Positions 40,450 to 54,930 are shown, counted from the stretch's first letter. The stretch is DNA of 64,000 nt from Piezodorus guildinii (GCA_023052935.1 CM041292.1:146568439-146632438), one strand, 5' to 3'. Made by a program: numbers and translations. Notes: generated by a model from the letters alone, not told the origin.

Positions 40450-43400
40450 AAAAAGGTATTAATTATGTTTATATTTGGTCTCTTCAATTTGCATCCAACA
40501 AATAAAACTGATGGGCCGAGAAATTTTTTAATAATTTTAGCGTGATATCGAACAAACTATTTTGAGAGCCACTGGTATAGAGAATAGTTAATGAGTTTTT
40601 ATCAACAAGTAAATGCATTTGCCTGATTATGATATAATTTTAATTGTTGGAGACTCTAAACAGTTGTTAGGCTTTAAATGATTCTTGACATCTATTTTGA
40701 ATGATATGTCACATTTACCAACAATAACTGAGTCAAAACCTCGAAGAGCTGATACAGTTTGAAGTAACCTCCTACTTATTGAAGCTGCATAAGTAAAGAT
40801 TATTTAATTGTTGCAATTGAAAAAATTAAGTAGCGCTTGTTACTGTAATTGAGGGATAAATATGTAAAAATGTAATAAGCATACATCTAGATATACCTCA
40901 TTATATCAGAGAAAAAATAAACGATACAACTGACCAATATGATATCCAATTGTTTCTATTCCTATTAATTGTAATATATGGGAAGAGCTAAAAACATTGT
41001 CAGCAAAACCTATTTTTTAATTTCATACAAAACCCTATTGTAATGTATTCATGGGCTAAAATAAAAAATATTTTTTTATTTTACTAATAAAACCATTTTT
41101 ATAGTACATTATTATTTAGAAAATATTATTAATGAAAAGAAAAATAAATAAATCCATAACTATCTTCAAGAGAGATGTAGAATGTTTTTATTATTATTTT
41201 TAGAATATCCCAATTTCTTTTTGATACTATGACTTAATAGAAAAAAAAAACACAATAAATATACTCATGTATACTGTTTTTCGTTAACATTTCTTGTAAA
41301 AGACTATGTACTCACAACGCATAAATCTAAAGCACATCTTCTTAACTGCAGACAGCTAAAGAATGCCGGGCAGACAGGCAGACGAGCAGGGCAAAACCTG
41401 TGGAGTGCAGGTAGGTGCCGGCCTCCAGTCAATGCCTCATACACTCATGGACCAATTATTTCAGGAATTTCCCGACTGACCTATTGAGCTTAAAACAAAG
41501 ATCTACCGATAGTTCAATAGATTAACTCTTGTCTTCAGCCTGGTGTAATTAAAACGATCGAAATGAAATAAAAAATAAAAATATATATAACCTTGGAAGT
41601 GCCAGACTAATAGAAAGACGCTTTGAATTACGTAACTACGGCTGGCTTGAGTTAATGTAATTGTTTTAGACGAATGTGAGTTTTAATAATTAATCATATT
41701 TTAAACATTATAAATTGAGAATAAGTTATAATTTAAGAATTTATAATACCAATTGAAATTATAATGCTTTTCATTTAAGGTGAATGAATATACGAGTAGC
41801 ATTTGTTCCGAACAAACTTAAAACCACACTTACAGAGGTAGATTACTAAATATCTGATTTTAAAAAAATAAAATAAAATAAAAAACCAAAATAGAAACTA
41901 TAAAACACCACTTATTTATTTATTTTTAATTTAACGTGTTTGTAACTTTGAACAGAGTAGTAGTTCTGATAAACTTTTTGTGAGTTAAAAGTGCCTCGAT
42001 ATTAAAAGTTTTTTTTTTCAAAAACATCGCAAGGATATGGACCTTTTCTAAGTTATTTGCAGTAGTAAATTTGATCCTCCCAAATTACCAGTAAGAATGT
42101 TTTTTATCAATACTATTAATAGAATCAATAAAATGACTGGTCCTTAAAAAAAAAATTAATTTATAAGTTAATGAGCATTAAATTTATTAGCCAATATCGG
42201 GAAATACATAAAATAAAAGAAATAAAATCGGTATAGCCGTTCAAGAATTTTATTTTATCCTATTTATTTTTATTATTCATTTTTTCAATTTAATTGATTT
42301 ATTTATTTTATTTTATTTTTTAAATTTAAACTGATATATATTTCTCTTTGACTAATGCTGTTATATTTATTCTTATTATTGATTATTCTTATAGTTATTA
42401 GCTTTCAACAATTTGTTGTTATTTGTTTTTAGCTAAAATCATTTTTCATTGTTTAACCTAAAATTGATTTTCTAAAATAAGTTCCTGGCACTGATTACCG
42501 AGATGTTTTGTGCCAATAAAAAATAACAAAAAAACAACCATTCAAGAAATCAAATTACTATCGTTGTTTATTACTTACTTTTATTTTGTGATTGAAAAGT
42601 AATTTTATATTTTTTTTTAAGTTACGAAATTGGCATACTGAATCTTTAATCGTTCTCAGAATTAAAGTATATTAAAAATTGTAGGAAAAATGTTTCTTAA
42701 ATCTTGAAGGAATTCACAGTTGTTGTATTGGACATTGCTGGCCGATATAAAGATATTACTAATGGACTCAGAAGGCAGTTCCTTCCAGTTCCAGTCCCAC
42801 AATTAGTGGTGCGTGGATGTGGGAAAGTGCATAACATTTACCTCACATCCTCTCCTTCTTTGTTACCGAGATATTGTCTGCTCCGGTCCATCTAATGCTT
42901 CAGTCTCAGCTTTGTTACGGCTATTTTAAAGCAATTTAATTCAGAAATGAGAGTTCGTTAACCGCTACGCAGTCCCAGAATTCTCATTAGATCGGATTGC
43001 ATGGTTCAGTGATAAGTCGGTACTTGAAAACTACTAGGTAGATATAAAGTTTAAAGATATCTAAATTTCCTGCAGTTCCGATTTGTTGATGTTTTATTAA
43101 AAAAAAAAAAAAAAATTTAGGGCGCTTTAGTAGAATTTATTTTATATTTTTGATCAATATAATCATTTTTTTTTATTAAGTATGAAGACTATCTCCGGTC
43201 TATAAATATCCCTTCGTGCATAGTAAATAGCTTCAAAACTAAGAGAGTAATCATAACGGAATAATAAGTTATCCCTCAATATAAATTACCCTGATGGTTT
43301 CACATTATTAACTACTATTAAATATAATATACTATTACATATTATAATATAAGGCCATTATAAAAGAGGGGAGGGAGGGGCCTCAGAAGAATTGCTCTGT

Positions 43401-46400
43401 CCTAGATTCAAGTCTTAACTTTATTCCCTAATTTTTAAATTATAATAAATAAATAAACAAATATATATATTTATTTATATAGTAGTCGCAGATAGGATAA
43501 GACCAAAATAAAAATAATGAGAATTAAAAAAAAAATGTTTTATTTTATTGACGCTTACATTAAAAATTTAGTGTATTATTGTAAATAAATAAATATATAG
43601 AACTTCTGAATATTATATATTGGATTCAAGAGTTACAGTTTTTAAGGAAAGGTATACATTTAAAACATATCTACGGCTTTACCTTAATTTTATTCCGGTT
43701 GAAAAACTGTATATTAGATTAAAAATGGTTTTCTTTTACCTCTTTTCATTATTAATCTATTGATTCATTGTACGTTCATTTTAATATATTACTGCGACAG
43801 AACTACAATCACACAAAGTAAATAGTAATCATAAATAGCTTAGCTCGTAAGATTAAAACCTTCCAAGATTTCGGTTTGTTATTAGATATTAAGTAATCAA
43901 CTTCAGAGGGACGAAAAAAAATTATCTTTCATAAAATTTGGGATTTAACGTTCAAGATAAATGAAATTCATAAATATAATACAAATTCATCGGTCCGCCA
44001 TATGCGCTTTTTAAATCTAAAAAAAATCGTGATTGATTATATTTTGAATGGGACTCATCAAAACATACCGTATGATAATATAATAATTGTTATATGGTAA
44101 TACATATGTTTGTTATAATATTATTTATGTCCAAATATGGACGTACGACGAAAGAAGATATTAATGTTTTGATTGAAAATTACATATCATATACGCATAA
44201 AAATTAAACAGTTTCGATTTATCAGTTGATATTTATAATAATTTATTCATTGTTATTATTGTATATTGAAGAATGTTAAATCAATTACAAAACAAAGATA
44301 GTGCTAAAAATCGTTGCATGTTGCACGGACTGAATAAAATAAAGAAAGAATCTGAAGATGCGAAGGAGTAAGTACATCTGCATATCTACCTTGGCTGTAG
44401 GCTCCGGCTCAACCGGGATGTTGCACAACCGAAATATCCTACACTTGGAAATAATTTCCTCTAAAAGAGCATATCGTGAATATATTCCAATGCCAAGAGG
44501 ATAGCGCTGCATTAGCATTTAGGAGGCGGTGACAGGGCAGGAAGTATAAATTCTGCAACGACCACGTGATCTCCTGGACACTGCAGTCCGGTCTTCGTCC
44601 ACTTTGCACCCGGATTTTAAAGATAGCAGGAGCTTCTTGAGTAAATATAATAAAATAATAAGAATACAAGTCCTATCATATTGTACCAAACTTTTCTTAT
44701 TTTATTAGCTAACCGATATTTATTCACACATATCATATTAATTGGGGTATGATAGCATCCAGCAACTCTAGGGAGTTGTGATTTTAGCAACTTTTTCAAA
44801 GTGTCGGAATATGACCTGGGCGAGTTGAAATTTATTTCGTGACGTACAATAAGTTAAGTTTAATTAATCAAGTGTTTTTAATACCTCTTAATGAATAATT
44901 ATCTCCCTCAACCAAGTTCTACGAATCGTTCTACGGTCCATTATTCTTCTACCAACTTCAACCTTTTAACTTTCTGTTTATGTAATATCAAGATAAATAA
45001 TGAAATATAAGACAATAAAGTAAACAATTAATGTATTTGGAATAAATATATCAGCGCTATCCAACATAATGATACGGTTTGGAAAGGGAGCTAATGACAT
45101 AATGGCCCCTGAAGTGTGTTTAGACACTAAAGGTTAATGGCGGATATAAAGGATCTGTGTCAGTCGGGATCGGCCATGTTTACGAAACCTTCTACTCAGA
45201 TATTTAAGAATGTCTAAAAAGCGGTCCAATATTTAATATCTACAAGGAAAGTGGACCTCGGGTTCATAAAAAAATATAAGCATTCCATTCGAATATTTTA
45301 CAGAAGTTGGATACGAAATGATAGCAGTGAAACGTACAGTCGGGATAATTTGTTGCCTGGTACTAAAGAATCAGGCCCGACCGAATTCTGCTTAAACTTT
45401 CCTAGCTAAGGAAATCAAATTAAAAGCCTATATGGACTATTTAACAATATCTATAGCGTGAATGTGTTACAGTACGTATTGATTAATGTATCGCGAATTT
45501 CTTTAGTTGTTTCTCTGAGTCTATAAACAAAAAAACAATAAACAAAACTCATTGTTCTATTGTAGAGTCCAGCATTCTTAAAATAAAATGAAATACAGAC
45601 AGAATAACCTGGAATAGCATTAATTACAAATTTAGGCCCTGGAAAATAGTAGAAGCAGTTCCAGGAAAAAGTCAAACACAGTGCACATCACATTGGTCAG
45701 ATACTACTACGGATACAGAGTTAATTAAACTTTACAATTAGTAAAACTGCTTTCAATTAAATTGTACGATTTAAAATATTAATAAAGGTTAGATTACGAT
45801 ATCACCTAATGAAGCCTAAACAGATTCGCCCAATGATCACCGTCCAAGTTTCGAGATCAGACCACATCCTTCGAGACATTACCACAATCCTCCCACCGAT
45901 TTATCTCTCGGGCGCCTAACAGTCTGTTCATGCATGCTTATTCTTTCGTATTTTGTTCCTCACTGAGCCCCGGACAGAGTACAAGCTCCGCAATTCCGCC
46001 TTGCATAACCTTCTAAATAAAAGTGGCCTCATTTCTCTTTGAACAAAATATTTTCCATAGTACCCTGTTCTCAAAAAACTAAGGCGTTGTCCATCCTTTC
46101 AAGTAAGCAACTATGTTTCACGTTTGTCAAATTATTGTTAGAATTTTACGGTTTATAGAAAATTAATAGGAAACACAGCAATTAATATTACTTCCGTATG
46201 TTGCAAGAAATTATTAAACGTCAAACGTGCCTTTGGGGTGCAAATAAAATATTACAGCTTTATATTTCAATAAAAAAAGGAGTGTTTTAGATCATTTTTT
46301 TTTAATATTAAAGATGGCTAAGCTCATCGAAGCATCCTTATCTAAAGAACATAAAAGTCTCATACAACAAGACTTTTTATTAATAATTTAATACCGTTAG

Positions 46401-47470
46401 ATCTGTTCAGTTTTTCAAGTCATGAAAATGTCAAATAACAGTCTACTCAACCTCTTTATAGCACATAAATATTTGTGGACGTTAATTAACTGCTTATTCA
46501 AGATTTTGATTATCAACATTGCATAAAGCTCAAGCTCGAGAAGTTGGAGCTCATTAAAATTCGAGAGGAAATGATCTAGGGGGAAGGTCATCAACGAGAA
46601 ATCGAAACAGTAACTGCTCGTTATTCAGTTATTCCAAACTAAGGAAGCCAGGAACATGAATGAGATCACCCTACCTCATAAGATAGCCACAAACGGACAT
46701 CCAGGATTCAGAAAAGAGGCTGATGAAGCGCCCACGCTGCTGCCAACATTAAATATGCATCCTCTAACAGATACATAGCTAATTACCTAGGTCTCCCATA
46801 TGAGCAGGTGTGGTACTTCCTGGGAACATGGGAACTGTCCGGCATGAATCATGCCAGTTGCGGGGGCATCCATGGTCAAGGTCCTCATCTATTGGGTAAT
46901 GAATGCTTCGTTATAAATAATTTAACTGACTCGGGAAGATAACTTAATTGAAACAGTAAATTATAAAATCTGTTTTATAGGTTCGTGTAGGTAGCAGGAG
47001 CATTTTAATATACCTAAACTGATTCGAATAATTTTGCAGATGCCTGATTAAATGCAACAATAAAGGGCAAACATATTGAATTTCAGCTTTATATAAACTT
47101 ATTTACCAGATCAACTTTATAAATAAAATGGTAGTAAAAGTAAAATAGTCTTTATTTTCTGAAGATTGGATCACGGCCTAATCATATCATTGCACGGCTG
47201 TTGGCTTAGAAACAATACAATTCTCTGTATTTAATGAACCAACATATATTATTATATATATATATATTATATATAGAGATTATAGAGGTACATGTTTCTT
47301 TTTTTGTCTTTATAATTTATTAAACATTCTATTAGACAGAGGTCACCTTAAAAAATTGTGTTTAATAACAACTGTTTAAAAAATGTGAGAATGAGAATAG
47401 ATTACTATTTGGTTATTGGAACACAATGTGATAAATAAATTTATAAAAAAAGAGTAGTAAAATACAAAAA
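40450..47470. other. AT-rich region upstream of rols, no assigned gene
   Basis: Somewhat GC-richer islands occur at about 41340-41460, 42745-42900, 44380-44640, 45830-46020 and 46520-46890. None gives a protein I recognise, and none provides an obvious phase-1 donor for the missing first rols exon. Any of them could hold a non-coding first exon. A (AT)n tract lies near 47246-47273. Confidence 0.4.
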
Positions 47471-47484
47471 ACGAATATCATATT

Positions 47485-47600
47485 TGAATTTTTTTTTTTT
47501 TTTTTTTTTTTGATGATGAGGCACTTGGAAGTCCATCATCCCTGTGTCTATGTTTGTGAGTAGCCATCAGTCGCATGAAGGTTTTTATGGAAAAAACTAT
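47485..47600 (-). mobile_element. SINE 3' fragment with poly-A (minus)
   Basis: A poly-T run (about 47489-47511) is followed by a sequence whose reverse complement contains GACTGATGGCTACTCACAAA. This resembles the body of the SINE at 17435-17741 (GTCAGTCTAGTGGTGGCC, then ACTCACAAAA). The tRNA-like head is missing. Confidence 0.45.
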
Positions 47601-48114
47601 AATTCGAGTCATAAAATAAAAAAATGCAGGAAAAAGATTTGAACACGTAAAAAAACAAAAAAAAAACCGTAATAATGAGGAATGAATCAGATTTGGATGA
47701 TTAGTATTAAAAAAAATCCAAAATAAAATAAAATTGGGGTAGAATAACGGAGTGAAGTAGATAAATAAGTAATAGTAAGTGAAGAAAGAAGCGACTTATA
47801 GAAAAAAAAACGCCATACTTCTGATATTTAGTTTCTTAACATTATGTTTTGCTGAAGGGTTGATGGATATTCATATTTTTCCCTTTGATGGTTAATGGTC
47901 TTCATTTATCAATATATCAGTATCAATGATATATGTAAATGTATTTTTTGTTTAAACATAAAAACAATTTTTTGCTTATTTGTTATTTTGGAACTGCTTA
48001 CATTTTAATCTAACACATAGTATATATGTTCCATGTTCTTAGAATATATTACAATTTATTAATCCCAAAATCATGTACTTAGTATTATAATAATTTCATA
48101 GCTAGAAGGAAAAT

Positions 48115-48175
48115 TTTAAAAGTATTTTTATATTATTCTGAAGGGACTAGAACTCCCACAATAAACATTTATTTT
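48115..48175 (+). other. Retroelement-like 3' end (copy 1)
   Basis: TTATTCTGAAGGGACTAGAA, CTCCCACAATAAA is a diverged relative of the 3' end at 51535-51590: a hairpin-forming CTGAAGGGAC...TCCC followed by AATAAA. Confidence 0.45.
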
Positions 48176-49429
48176 CCTTTTAATTCATTGAAGACGAATA
48201 AAGTTTACATTAATTTGATCGAAGGTAAATAAAGAAACCCAAGCCTGACAAGAACCATTAGCAATAACCTACGGAAGACAGTCTAAAAATAGCCCAAAAA
48301 GAACTAATTTCATCTTGGAAGTTTTATATATACATAGAGATATGTCCTGACAGAAAAGCAATTGGGGCTAATGCGGGGATGAGAGGGCTAAATAATTTTT
48401 ATTTCCCCGAGTTGGCTAACGGTGAGAGCTGACCTTTGCAGGAGCACTAACGGTAACCTCCATTACTCCAGTCAGGGGCAGTCTTGTCTACTTCTTCATT
48501 AGCCGCTCTGTATCTTTAATTTAGATTTTTCCCAATTTTAAATCGCTTTTTGGATTTTACAAAGAAGGTCTGTTTTTTTTGTAACTGGGAGTGATCATTC
48601 TTTTTTTTTGTGGCAAACATACACTTCCTGTATCTTTTTTATATTCCGCGACCTGTTCCAAATGCCGCCGGAGAAGATTTCACTCCCTTTCTAAATTTTT
48701 TTTTGTATAATTTTATTTAAGACTCTTCAAAATGAAGAATATCGTGTTAAGATATGGGTAGAATGGTGTAAACATTTTTTTTTTTTTAACATATAAAAAA
48801 TTAGTGAGCAGCAGAGCTTCTTCATTAAGGTTCAATAACAAATTAAAACGATTAGCTTGTTGATGAATACAGGAACGGCGGCTGAGAAAGCCCGCATGTA
48901 TATAATAAAGTTGAATAGCACCTCTCCAAAACGAAGTAAATCTACAAACGAATTTGGAAATCTGTAGCTCAATAGGAGATGCCAAATTCTTTGAATTGTG
49001 GTGGAAATTTCTACTAAGCATACCGAAATTATGGCTGAACTTTTCTCTGAAAATTTATAACAACGTTCTGTCTGAAAAAAAAAATCCTGAACACTAAATT
49101 TCAGCTCTATCGGATCCCCTGGACATGCTCAAATGTATTTGTGAAAAAACAGGATTAAGAAAGGGATACAAAATACAATCCTACCATAAATGTGTATGCG
49201 GTGACCTACTATTCTCGAGGAAATTATGACCAAAATTAATTATTTAATCGTAAAAACAAGACTTATATTTTCTAGTAGTTAAACGTCAACGCAGAAAGAT
49301 TAATGCCACCACAAGTCTATGACCTAAGGCGCCATGTTAAGTTTCGAAGCTTCTTGCCACATATTCATTTTCCTAACAGCGTTTGTACAGTTTTTTTTTT
49401 TTTTTTTTTTTTTTTATAGCTTTTTTATT

Positions 49430-49990
49430 AATAATAAAAAAATGGAATCCGCAAACTAGACTGCAACGAAAAGAAACAGCTCGCCGCTTACAGTTACTTC
49501 AACACTTACTAGATAGACGCGCTAACCATTCACTTAACTATAAAAGGCTCATCTATATCACCACCATAAGACCTATCTGGACTTACGGATTTGAGCTTTG
49601 GGGCTCCACTAAGCCATCAAATTCTTCCCGTCTTCAATCTTTACAATCAAAAACCCTTCGAAAGATCCTAAACGCTCCTTACTTTGTCACAATAAGCTCA
49701 TCCATAAAGACCTTAATATTCCTTATGTAGCTTATTTGGTCCAACCAGGTATCAATCCTTCCATGACAAACTCCACTCCCACTCCAACCCTCTAGTTTCA
49801 ATTCTAGCTTCCTCTTCCATTCCTGACAATCCTCCGAGGCGTCTGAAAAGAAGATGGCCTCGAGACCTTCTAGTTTAGATTACCTATTGGAGTGCTGCCA
49901 ATGGGCAGTTTCTCTTTATGTGTTTTATCTAACAGCTAATTTACTAGATGTATTAATCAATACAGATGTAAATATCAATAAATAAATAAA
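49430..49990 (+). mobile_element. Jockey-like retrotransposon fragment with 3' end
   Basis: The best-preserved copy of this family in the window: TRLQRKETARRLQLLQHLLD, RLIYITTIRPIWTYGFELWG, SLQSKTLRKILNAPYFVT, then after frameshifts a RLKRRWPRDLL-like end (49830-49875). The tail CAGATGTAAATATCAATAAA and further (AATA) repeats match the copies at 14578-15005 and 28850-29365. The 5' side begins just after a poly-T run at about 49391-49415. Confidence 0.85.
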
Positions 49991-50639
49991 ATTAAGAAAA
50001 CAAAGTCTGTTTTTCCAAACCTCCTGTATTTTCATTAGTTTTTTTTTTTTTGTTGTTAGACACATTGCTTGGGAATGTTCTGTTGGGCGAATATTTTCAC
50101 GGAACAGGAAGATTTTCATACATAAAAAGGAAAATTATCTGGAAAATTACCATTATCTTCAAGGTTGGCAGCATATTGTATTCCATCCATTGTGGACCGG
50201 AGCACGTTGAGGCCACAGCTTCTGGTCTAAAGCTAAACTAATCTTTATCATATCTAACCCACTGCCTGATTGTAGATATATATTTTATTGTAGATTTAGT
50301 TGATACATAGTACGATTACCTCTTTTCTGGAATCTTTTATATAAAAGGGAACTTTCATATGTATTAATTTGCTGTCCAAACTGTTCAAGCAGGTGTTAAG
50401 CACAGCCTTAACTAGAGTAGTATCACCTATTCTATCATCAATAAACACAACCAAAGACACATTCACTGTTCTTTCATTATCCAGCGAGTAATCCTAGTGT
50501 ATAAATTGTATAAGTTATCGGGTTATAGGATCCTTTCCCTAAATATTTCACTTTCAAACACACCATGTTCTTAAATATTTTCATTTATACTGCTTTTTAC
50601 GTTCAATTTTTTCCCAGGAACTTGGAGAGGAAGGGGACA

Positions 50640-50740
50640 GAAGCAGGCGACAGCTGACAAGCCCTTCATCAGTCAGCTGGCTAATTTGTTTCGGGAACCT
50701 CATCAGGGAGCAGTCGATCATAAAATCCGTCAAGAAGCCG
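50640..50740 (-). repeat. Single hammerhead-like motif
   Basis: On the minus strand CTGATGAGGTTCCCGAAACA (about 50693-50712) has the CTGATGA and GAAAC boxes joined by a very short GG-TTC-CC hairpin, followed by AATTAGCCAGCTGACTGATG. It is not inside a visible palindrome. The flanking GC-richer DNA (50590-50880) codes for nothing I recognise. Confidence 0.45.
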
Positions 50741-51029
50741 TCAAACGTCCCTTAGCCCTGGTATACTGCTATTGCTCTGGCTGATTGGGTTCTGTAATGC
50801 CTCTCCCAATTGGAAAGGGTCTTGTCTAATGGTCTGCGACCCACATCCAGGTTGTACAGCAGATGGATGATGAGTACGAATGTTATTTTTTATTTTCACC
50901 ACAATACCGTCAATACAACCTAATGGCTACACATCGTATGAGAAAGTAAGAAAATGCAAGTTCAGATATTGAAACAGGTATTTAATACTTTTTGGTTTAT
51001 TATTTTTAATTATAAATCTTTGGAATCCA

Positions 51030-51067
<38 letters not shown>

Positions 51068-51534
51068 GATCCCCTCAAAATTTAAGTTTTTACGTATAGT
51101 TATGGAATGAGATTTACTCCTCAATATATTATTAATTGTTAGGATTGATATTTATATTATCTTCTATGGCAGGATACCGCCTCTACCTCCGAAGGGACTT
51201 CTGCCCAAGTCACCTTTGCACATACCTGAACCCCTACTTCAAACAGCTTACCAACATAGGAAGTACTTGTACATTATGAGTACTAAGTGATCCGTCCGTT
51301 CATTTGATCTCTGCCGCCTTTCCTCCCATCCCCTCTACTATTCCTTCATATATGTACCCCCCAAATCCTAGGGCCAAGCACTCGGTCAGATGTTATTACT
51401 GTAAAGATGTATATAAACCTTATTTATATATAAAGGTATGATATAAACCTTTTATTTATTTTTTTTCTTCTTTTTTTTGTTATTTAAATTAGTTATATAT
51501 TGTTTTAGGCCAGATATAAATTATTATTTTGACC

Positions 51535-51590
51535 ATTAATGTTATTCTGAAGGGACATTGTCCCAGAATAAAGTTTTTTATTATTTCTAT
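51535..51590 (+). other. Retroelement-like 3' end (copy 2) with hairpin
   Basis: TTCTGAAGGGACATTGTCCC, then AGAATAAAG forms a compact stem (TTCT/AGAA and GGGAC/GTCCC around ATT) immediately before AATAAA and a T-rich tail. Upstream (51180-51410) is a GC-richer, pyrimidine-biased stretch that may be the element's 3' UTR. Confidence 0.45.
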
Positions 51591-53679
51591 TTCTAATATA
51601 TTATATTATTAAGAAGTTTATGTTTCTGTTTTCATAGTGATTAAATATACAAAAGTTTATACAAATGTGTTATTTGTTAACTGTATGAAGATACGTGGAA
51701 CCCAAATAACGAATAAAAAATCTGTTTGTCCGCAGTACGAATAAATAAATAAATAGCAACAAGTGATATTCGATAGAGAATTAATTTTTCTACAAAACGA
51801 AAAAGTATCATTGAAACAGTACAGAAATAGTGGATATGTGGCGTTTTAAAATTAGCATTAGTGATAGGCCATTTTCCTTAAGTTATTTATTGCTTTTCAA
51901 ATTAGATAAGTTTCTATAAACAGTATATAACATATATCTTAATATAGTTAGCAGCTTTTTTAATTGCAAAAACATAAGACTAATAATAGCTTCGTTAGAA
52001 GTTTTTAACCCATAATATGTCCGTACCGATAAAAGCTAATCTTACGGAGGAAAAATAGAAGACAAGATACACTAGTATATAAAAACAAGAGAGAAAAAAT
52101 AAATAAGAATTGAAAACAATAGATACCTCAACGAGCTACTTAAGACAAAGCAGGATTCTATTATCATCACTCAGTCTCAAATGGTTTTCAATACTACTGA
52201 CAAGGCTAGGATTTCCTGGAGTCCTGTCTTGGACATCTAATAAGGAAGGCAGGCCCCACATTGGTTCGGAGTACAAAGGGTATGTGATTTCATACATCAA
52301 AAGCAAAATAAAAATGTTTATATGAATTATTATTACATTTCACAAATAAAAATGTGAAACCAAAACTGTATCTCTGAAGAAGTACAAAGCGAAAAGAGAA
52401 AAACATTAAAAAAAAAAGAGTGATTTTAAAAAGACTATAGAACTTTTCACAATTGGTAATTTAAGTTCACAAGTTGAGCAGATTTAGTTTAACCGAAAAA
52501 TATTTCTTAATTTATCTTCTCTTCTCTAATATATAAAATGATGTCACGATTCTTGGTTTCCGCGACCCTTCTAAATAATTTTTCTTTAATATAGTCATCA
52601 AAACATTATTCCTCTAATGTGAGTAGTAATATGGATGTATATACATAACATACAATAATAACAACTGGAAAGTGGAAGATTTTGGAAAAGTTAATATGCA
52701 ATAAAATAAGTCGTACACATTAATAGAAAGCTGTAATAAGCCATTAAGCTTATGGAAATCTCTTCTTATCGGATAAACTGATGATCACAAAGGGATAAGC
52801 TCTAAATCGGTCCTACAGCGCTTTTTTCAACATGAACCTACATTCAATTTGCACCAGAGCAAAGCAGAAGTCGATCAATAGTGTTTATATATAGTTTAAG
52901 ATGACACGATTGGGACCTTTCATAGTTTTTCAGTGATAAATTCCTATACAACAAAACGTTAATCTCCTGTTCTTTTGTGGTCCCGAATCATAGTCCCTTT
53001 ACAATTAGCATGCACACAGCATCATATCTGAAGTGCAGCATCATTTCTTCACTTTGTATAAACTGTATGAAGATTTATATTTGTATTCATAGCAATGTAA
53101 AGTCCGTATCACTCGTTCTCCCCCATCTCCATTAAGATGGTATTGCATTGATGCTAATCGGATACTAATTGTTTTATTGCCATCGATACCCGCATTGATC
53201 CGACTTTCTCCATTAAGATGAGATCTCTAAACCAGTTCCTGATGATCCCGTTATCAAGGCGATATCCCTGCGATCACAGGCCGGTCTGGATTCTGATGAT
53301 AACGCTCTTAATAATGACCCGCGAATTATCTGCAACGAGGCTTTCACCCTTCCATATGCTCTCCGGGTCTCGAAAATACTTCACCGAATATTTCTCGTAT
53401 CTAGTTAGTGAAGTTTTTACATCAGTTAATTCTCATAAAAGGTGGAAATAATAGAATAAATATATACTATAAACATTGATCAAAATCACATAAATACAAA
53501 TTATGATGATAACTCAACCATCGAAAAACCGAAATTACATATTGGACATAAATATAAGATATGCAGACTGATTTTACAAACTAATCGTCTTCAAATTGTA
53601 TAGAAGTATTTAAATGCTTACAAATAGGATCAATTCGATTTTATTCTTTGTAACATATTTTTTATTAAGTTTAATGGTA

Positions 53680-54370
53680 ATCTACAAGTCACCCATGTGC
53701 CCAACTACATCGTTCGATTGGAGACCGGTCGACGCCCTTTGAGTGTTGCGATCATGAAAAAGGTCATTAACTTCTGGACAAGACTCTCAACACTACCTGA
53801 GGACAGGTTAAGTTTCGACAGACTGAGAACACTAGGAAAAGCTACGACTGAGTTCAACTGGGTACTACAGGGACTGAACATAGCTTCAGATTTTGGAAGC
53901 TCGGATGAATTTAGCCAGAGTTATGTTACAGGCATACAAAAGCATAACAGAAACATCCTTGAAAAAAATGGAGAACCATTTCCTTTCATTGGACATAAAC
54001 AGAGCTCTGAACTCATCTAGTAACCTAGCCTATAGATTATTCAGCCACCTAGATTCGTCACAGAAGAATACCTGACGTTCCACGAACATATTCATAAAAT
54101 ACGAGTAGTCAGTCGACTGAGAATTTATTTATTTTAACTCCCAAGCCATAAATATATATTTGAAAAACTCATCCTATAGTTTTCATGATAATGAAGTATG
54201 TAGCAGCTGTAAACAGTACATCACTAATAGTCTTCACCATCTCCTTCTCCACTGCCCGTCATCTAATCAATATAGAAGAAGGTACCTACTCCAGTACAAC
54301 AAAGACTTACCACCTAGTGAAAATTTAGAGAACATTGACATATATCATCAAAATATTGGCTAACATTTAT
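53680..54370 (+). mobile_element. Non-LTR retrotransposon ORF2 C-terminal region
   Basis: MPNYIVRLETGRRPLSVAIM, then KKVINFWTRLSTLPEDRLSF, then (frameshifts) ALNSSSNLAYRLFSHL, then SFHDNEVCSSCKQYITNSLH and LLHCPSSNQYRRRYL. The order LETGRRPL...WxRL...C..C...HxLLxCP..Q..R is the tail of a retrotransposon polyprotein with a zinc-knuckle-like end. It is 5' truncated and broken in at least two places. Confidence 0.75.
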
Positions 54371-54605
54371 CATTTTTCACTATCAGTATCAAATATATAT
54401 CCTTCCAGTGAAAATTAGATATTACCACTAATAAATTAATAAATTAAAAAGAAAACTATAAACAGACTCAGAAGTGTATTATTATTATTATTGGTATCAG
54501 TATTATTATAGTTTTATATTTTGTGTATTATAGTATTTCCACTACAGGCGGAAAAGAAATCTATTGTGTTTGAATACATTTGTACAAGATTGTTCTTTAA
54601 CAAAT

Positions 54606-54628
54606 ATCTATCTATCTATCTATCTATA
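54606..54628. repeat. (ATCT)n microsatellite
   Basis: About six copies of ATCT, downstream of the non-LTR tail at 53680-54370. Confidence 0.9.
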
Positions 54629-54854
54629 AGTCACCCTTTTGTAATATTTATAAAACTATCTCTTATTCTATATTGAATAATCAATGGTTGAACGAGAGAT
54701 GATATGAAGGAAGAGAACCATTATAATACCCGAAGGTGACGGTAAAAAAAAAATGGCGAAAAACAGTGAAACAAAACAACGTTTAAAATATACTAATCAA
54801 GTACATAAATGAAGAAATATGTTTTGTGACAATCGTTATAAAAAAAATAAAATA

Positions 54855-54857
<3 letters not shown>

Positions 54858-54930
<73 letters not shown>

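Noticed and set aside
41340..41470. GC-rich island with AG...GT boundaries on the plus strand
   Set aside because: The possible exon is only about 60 nt with no recognisable peptide; kept as unassigned.
42704..42895. 63-codon open frame
   Set aside because: No domain and no splice context; composition changes inside it suggest repeat-derived DNA.
44285..44669. Minus-strand frames as first coding exon of rols
   Set aside because: The frame ending at AAG|GTAGAT leaves in phase 0, and the others stop or leave in phase 2; the RING exon needs phase 1.
52110..52325. 71-codon plus frame and an opposing minus frame
   Set aside because: Neither has a recognisable motif or convincing splice sites.
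53218..53451. 77-codon plus frame
   Set aside because: No family recognised; adjacent to retrotransposon remains and probably repeat-derived.
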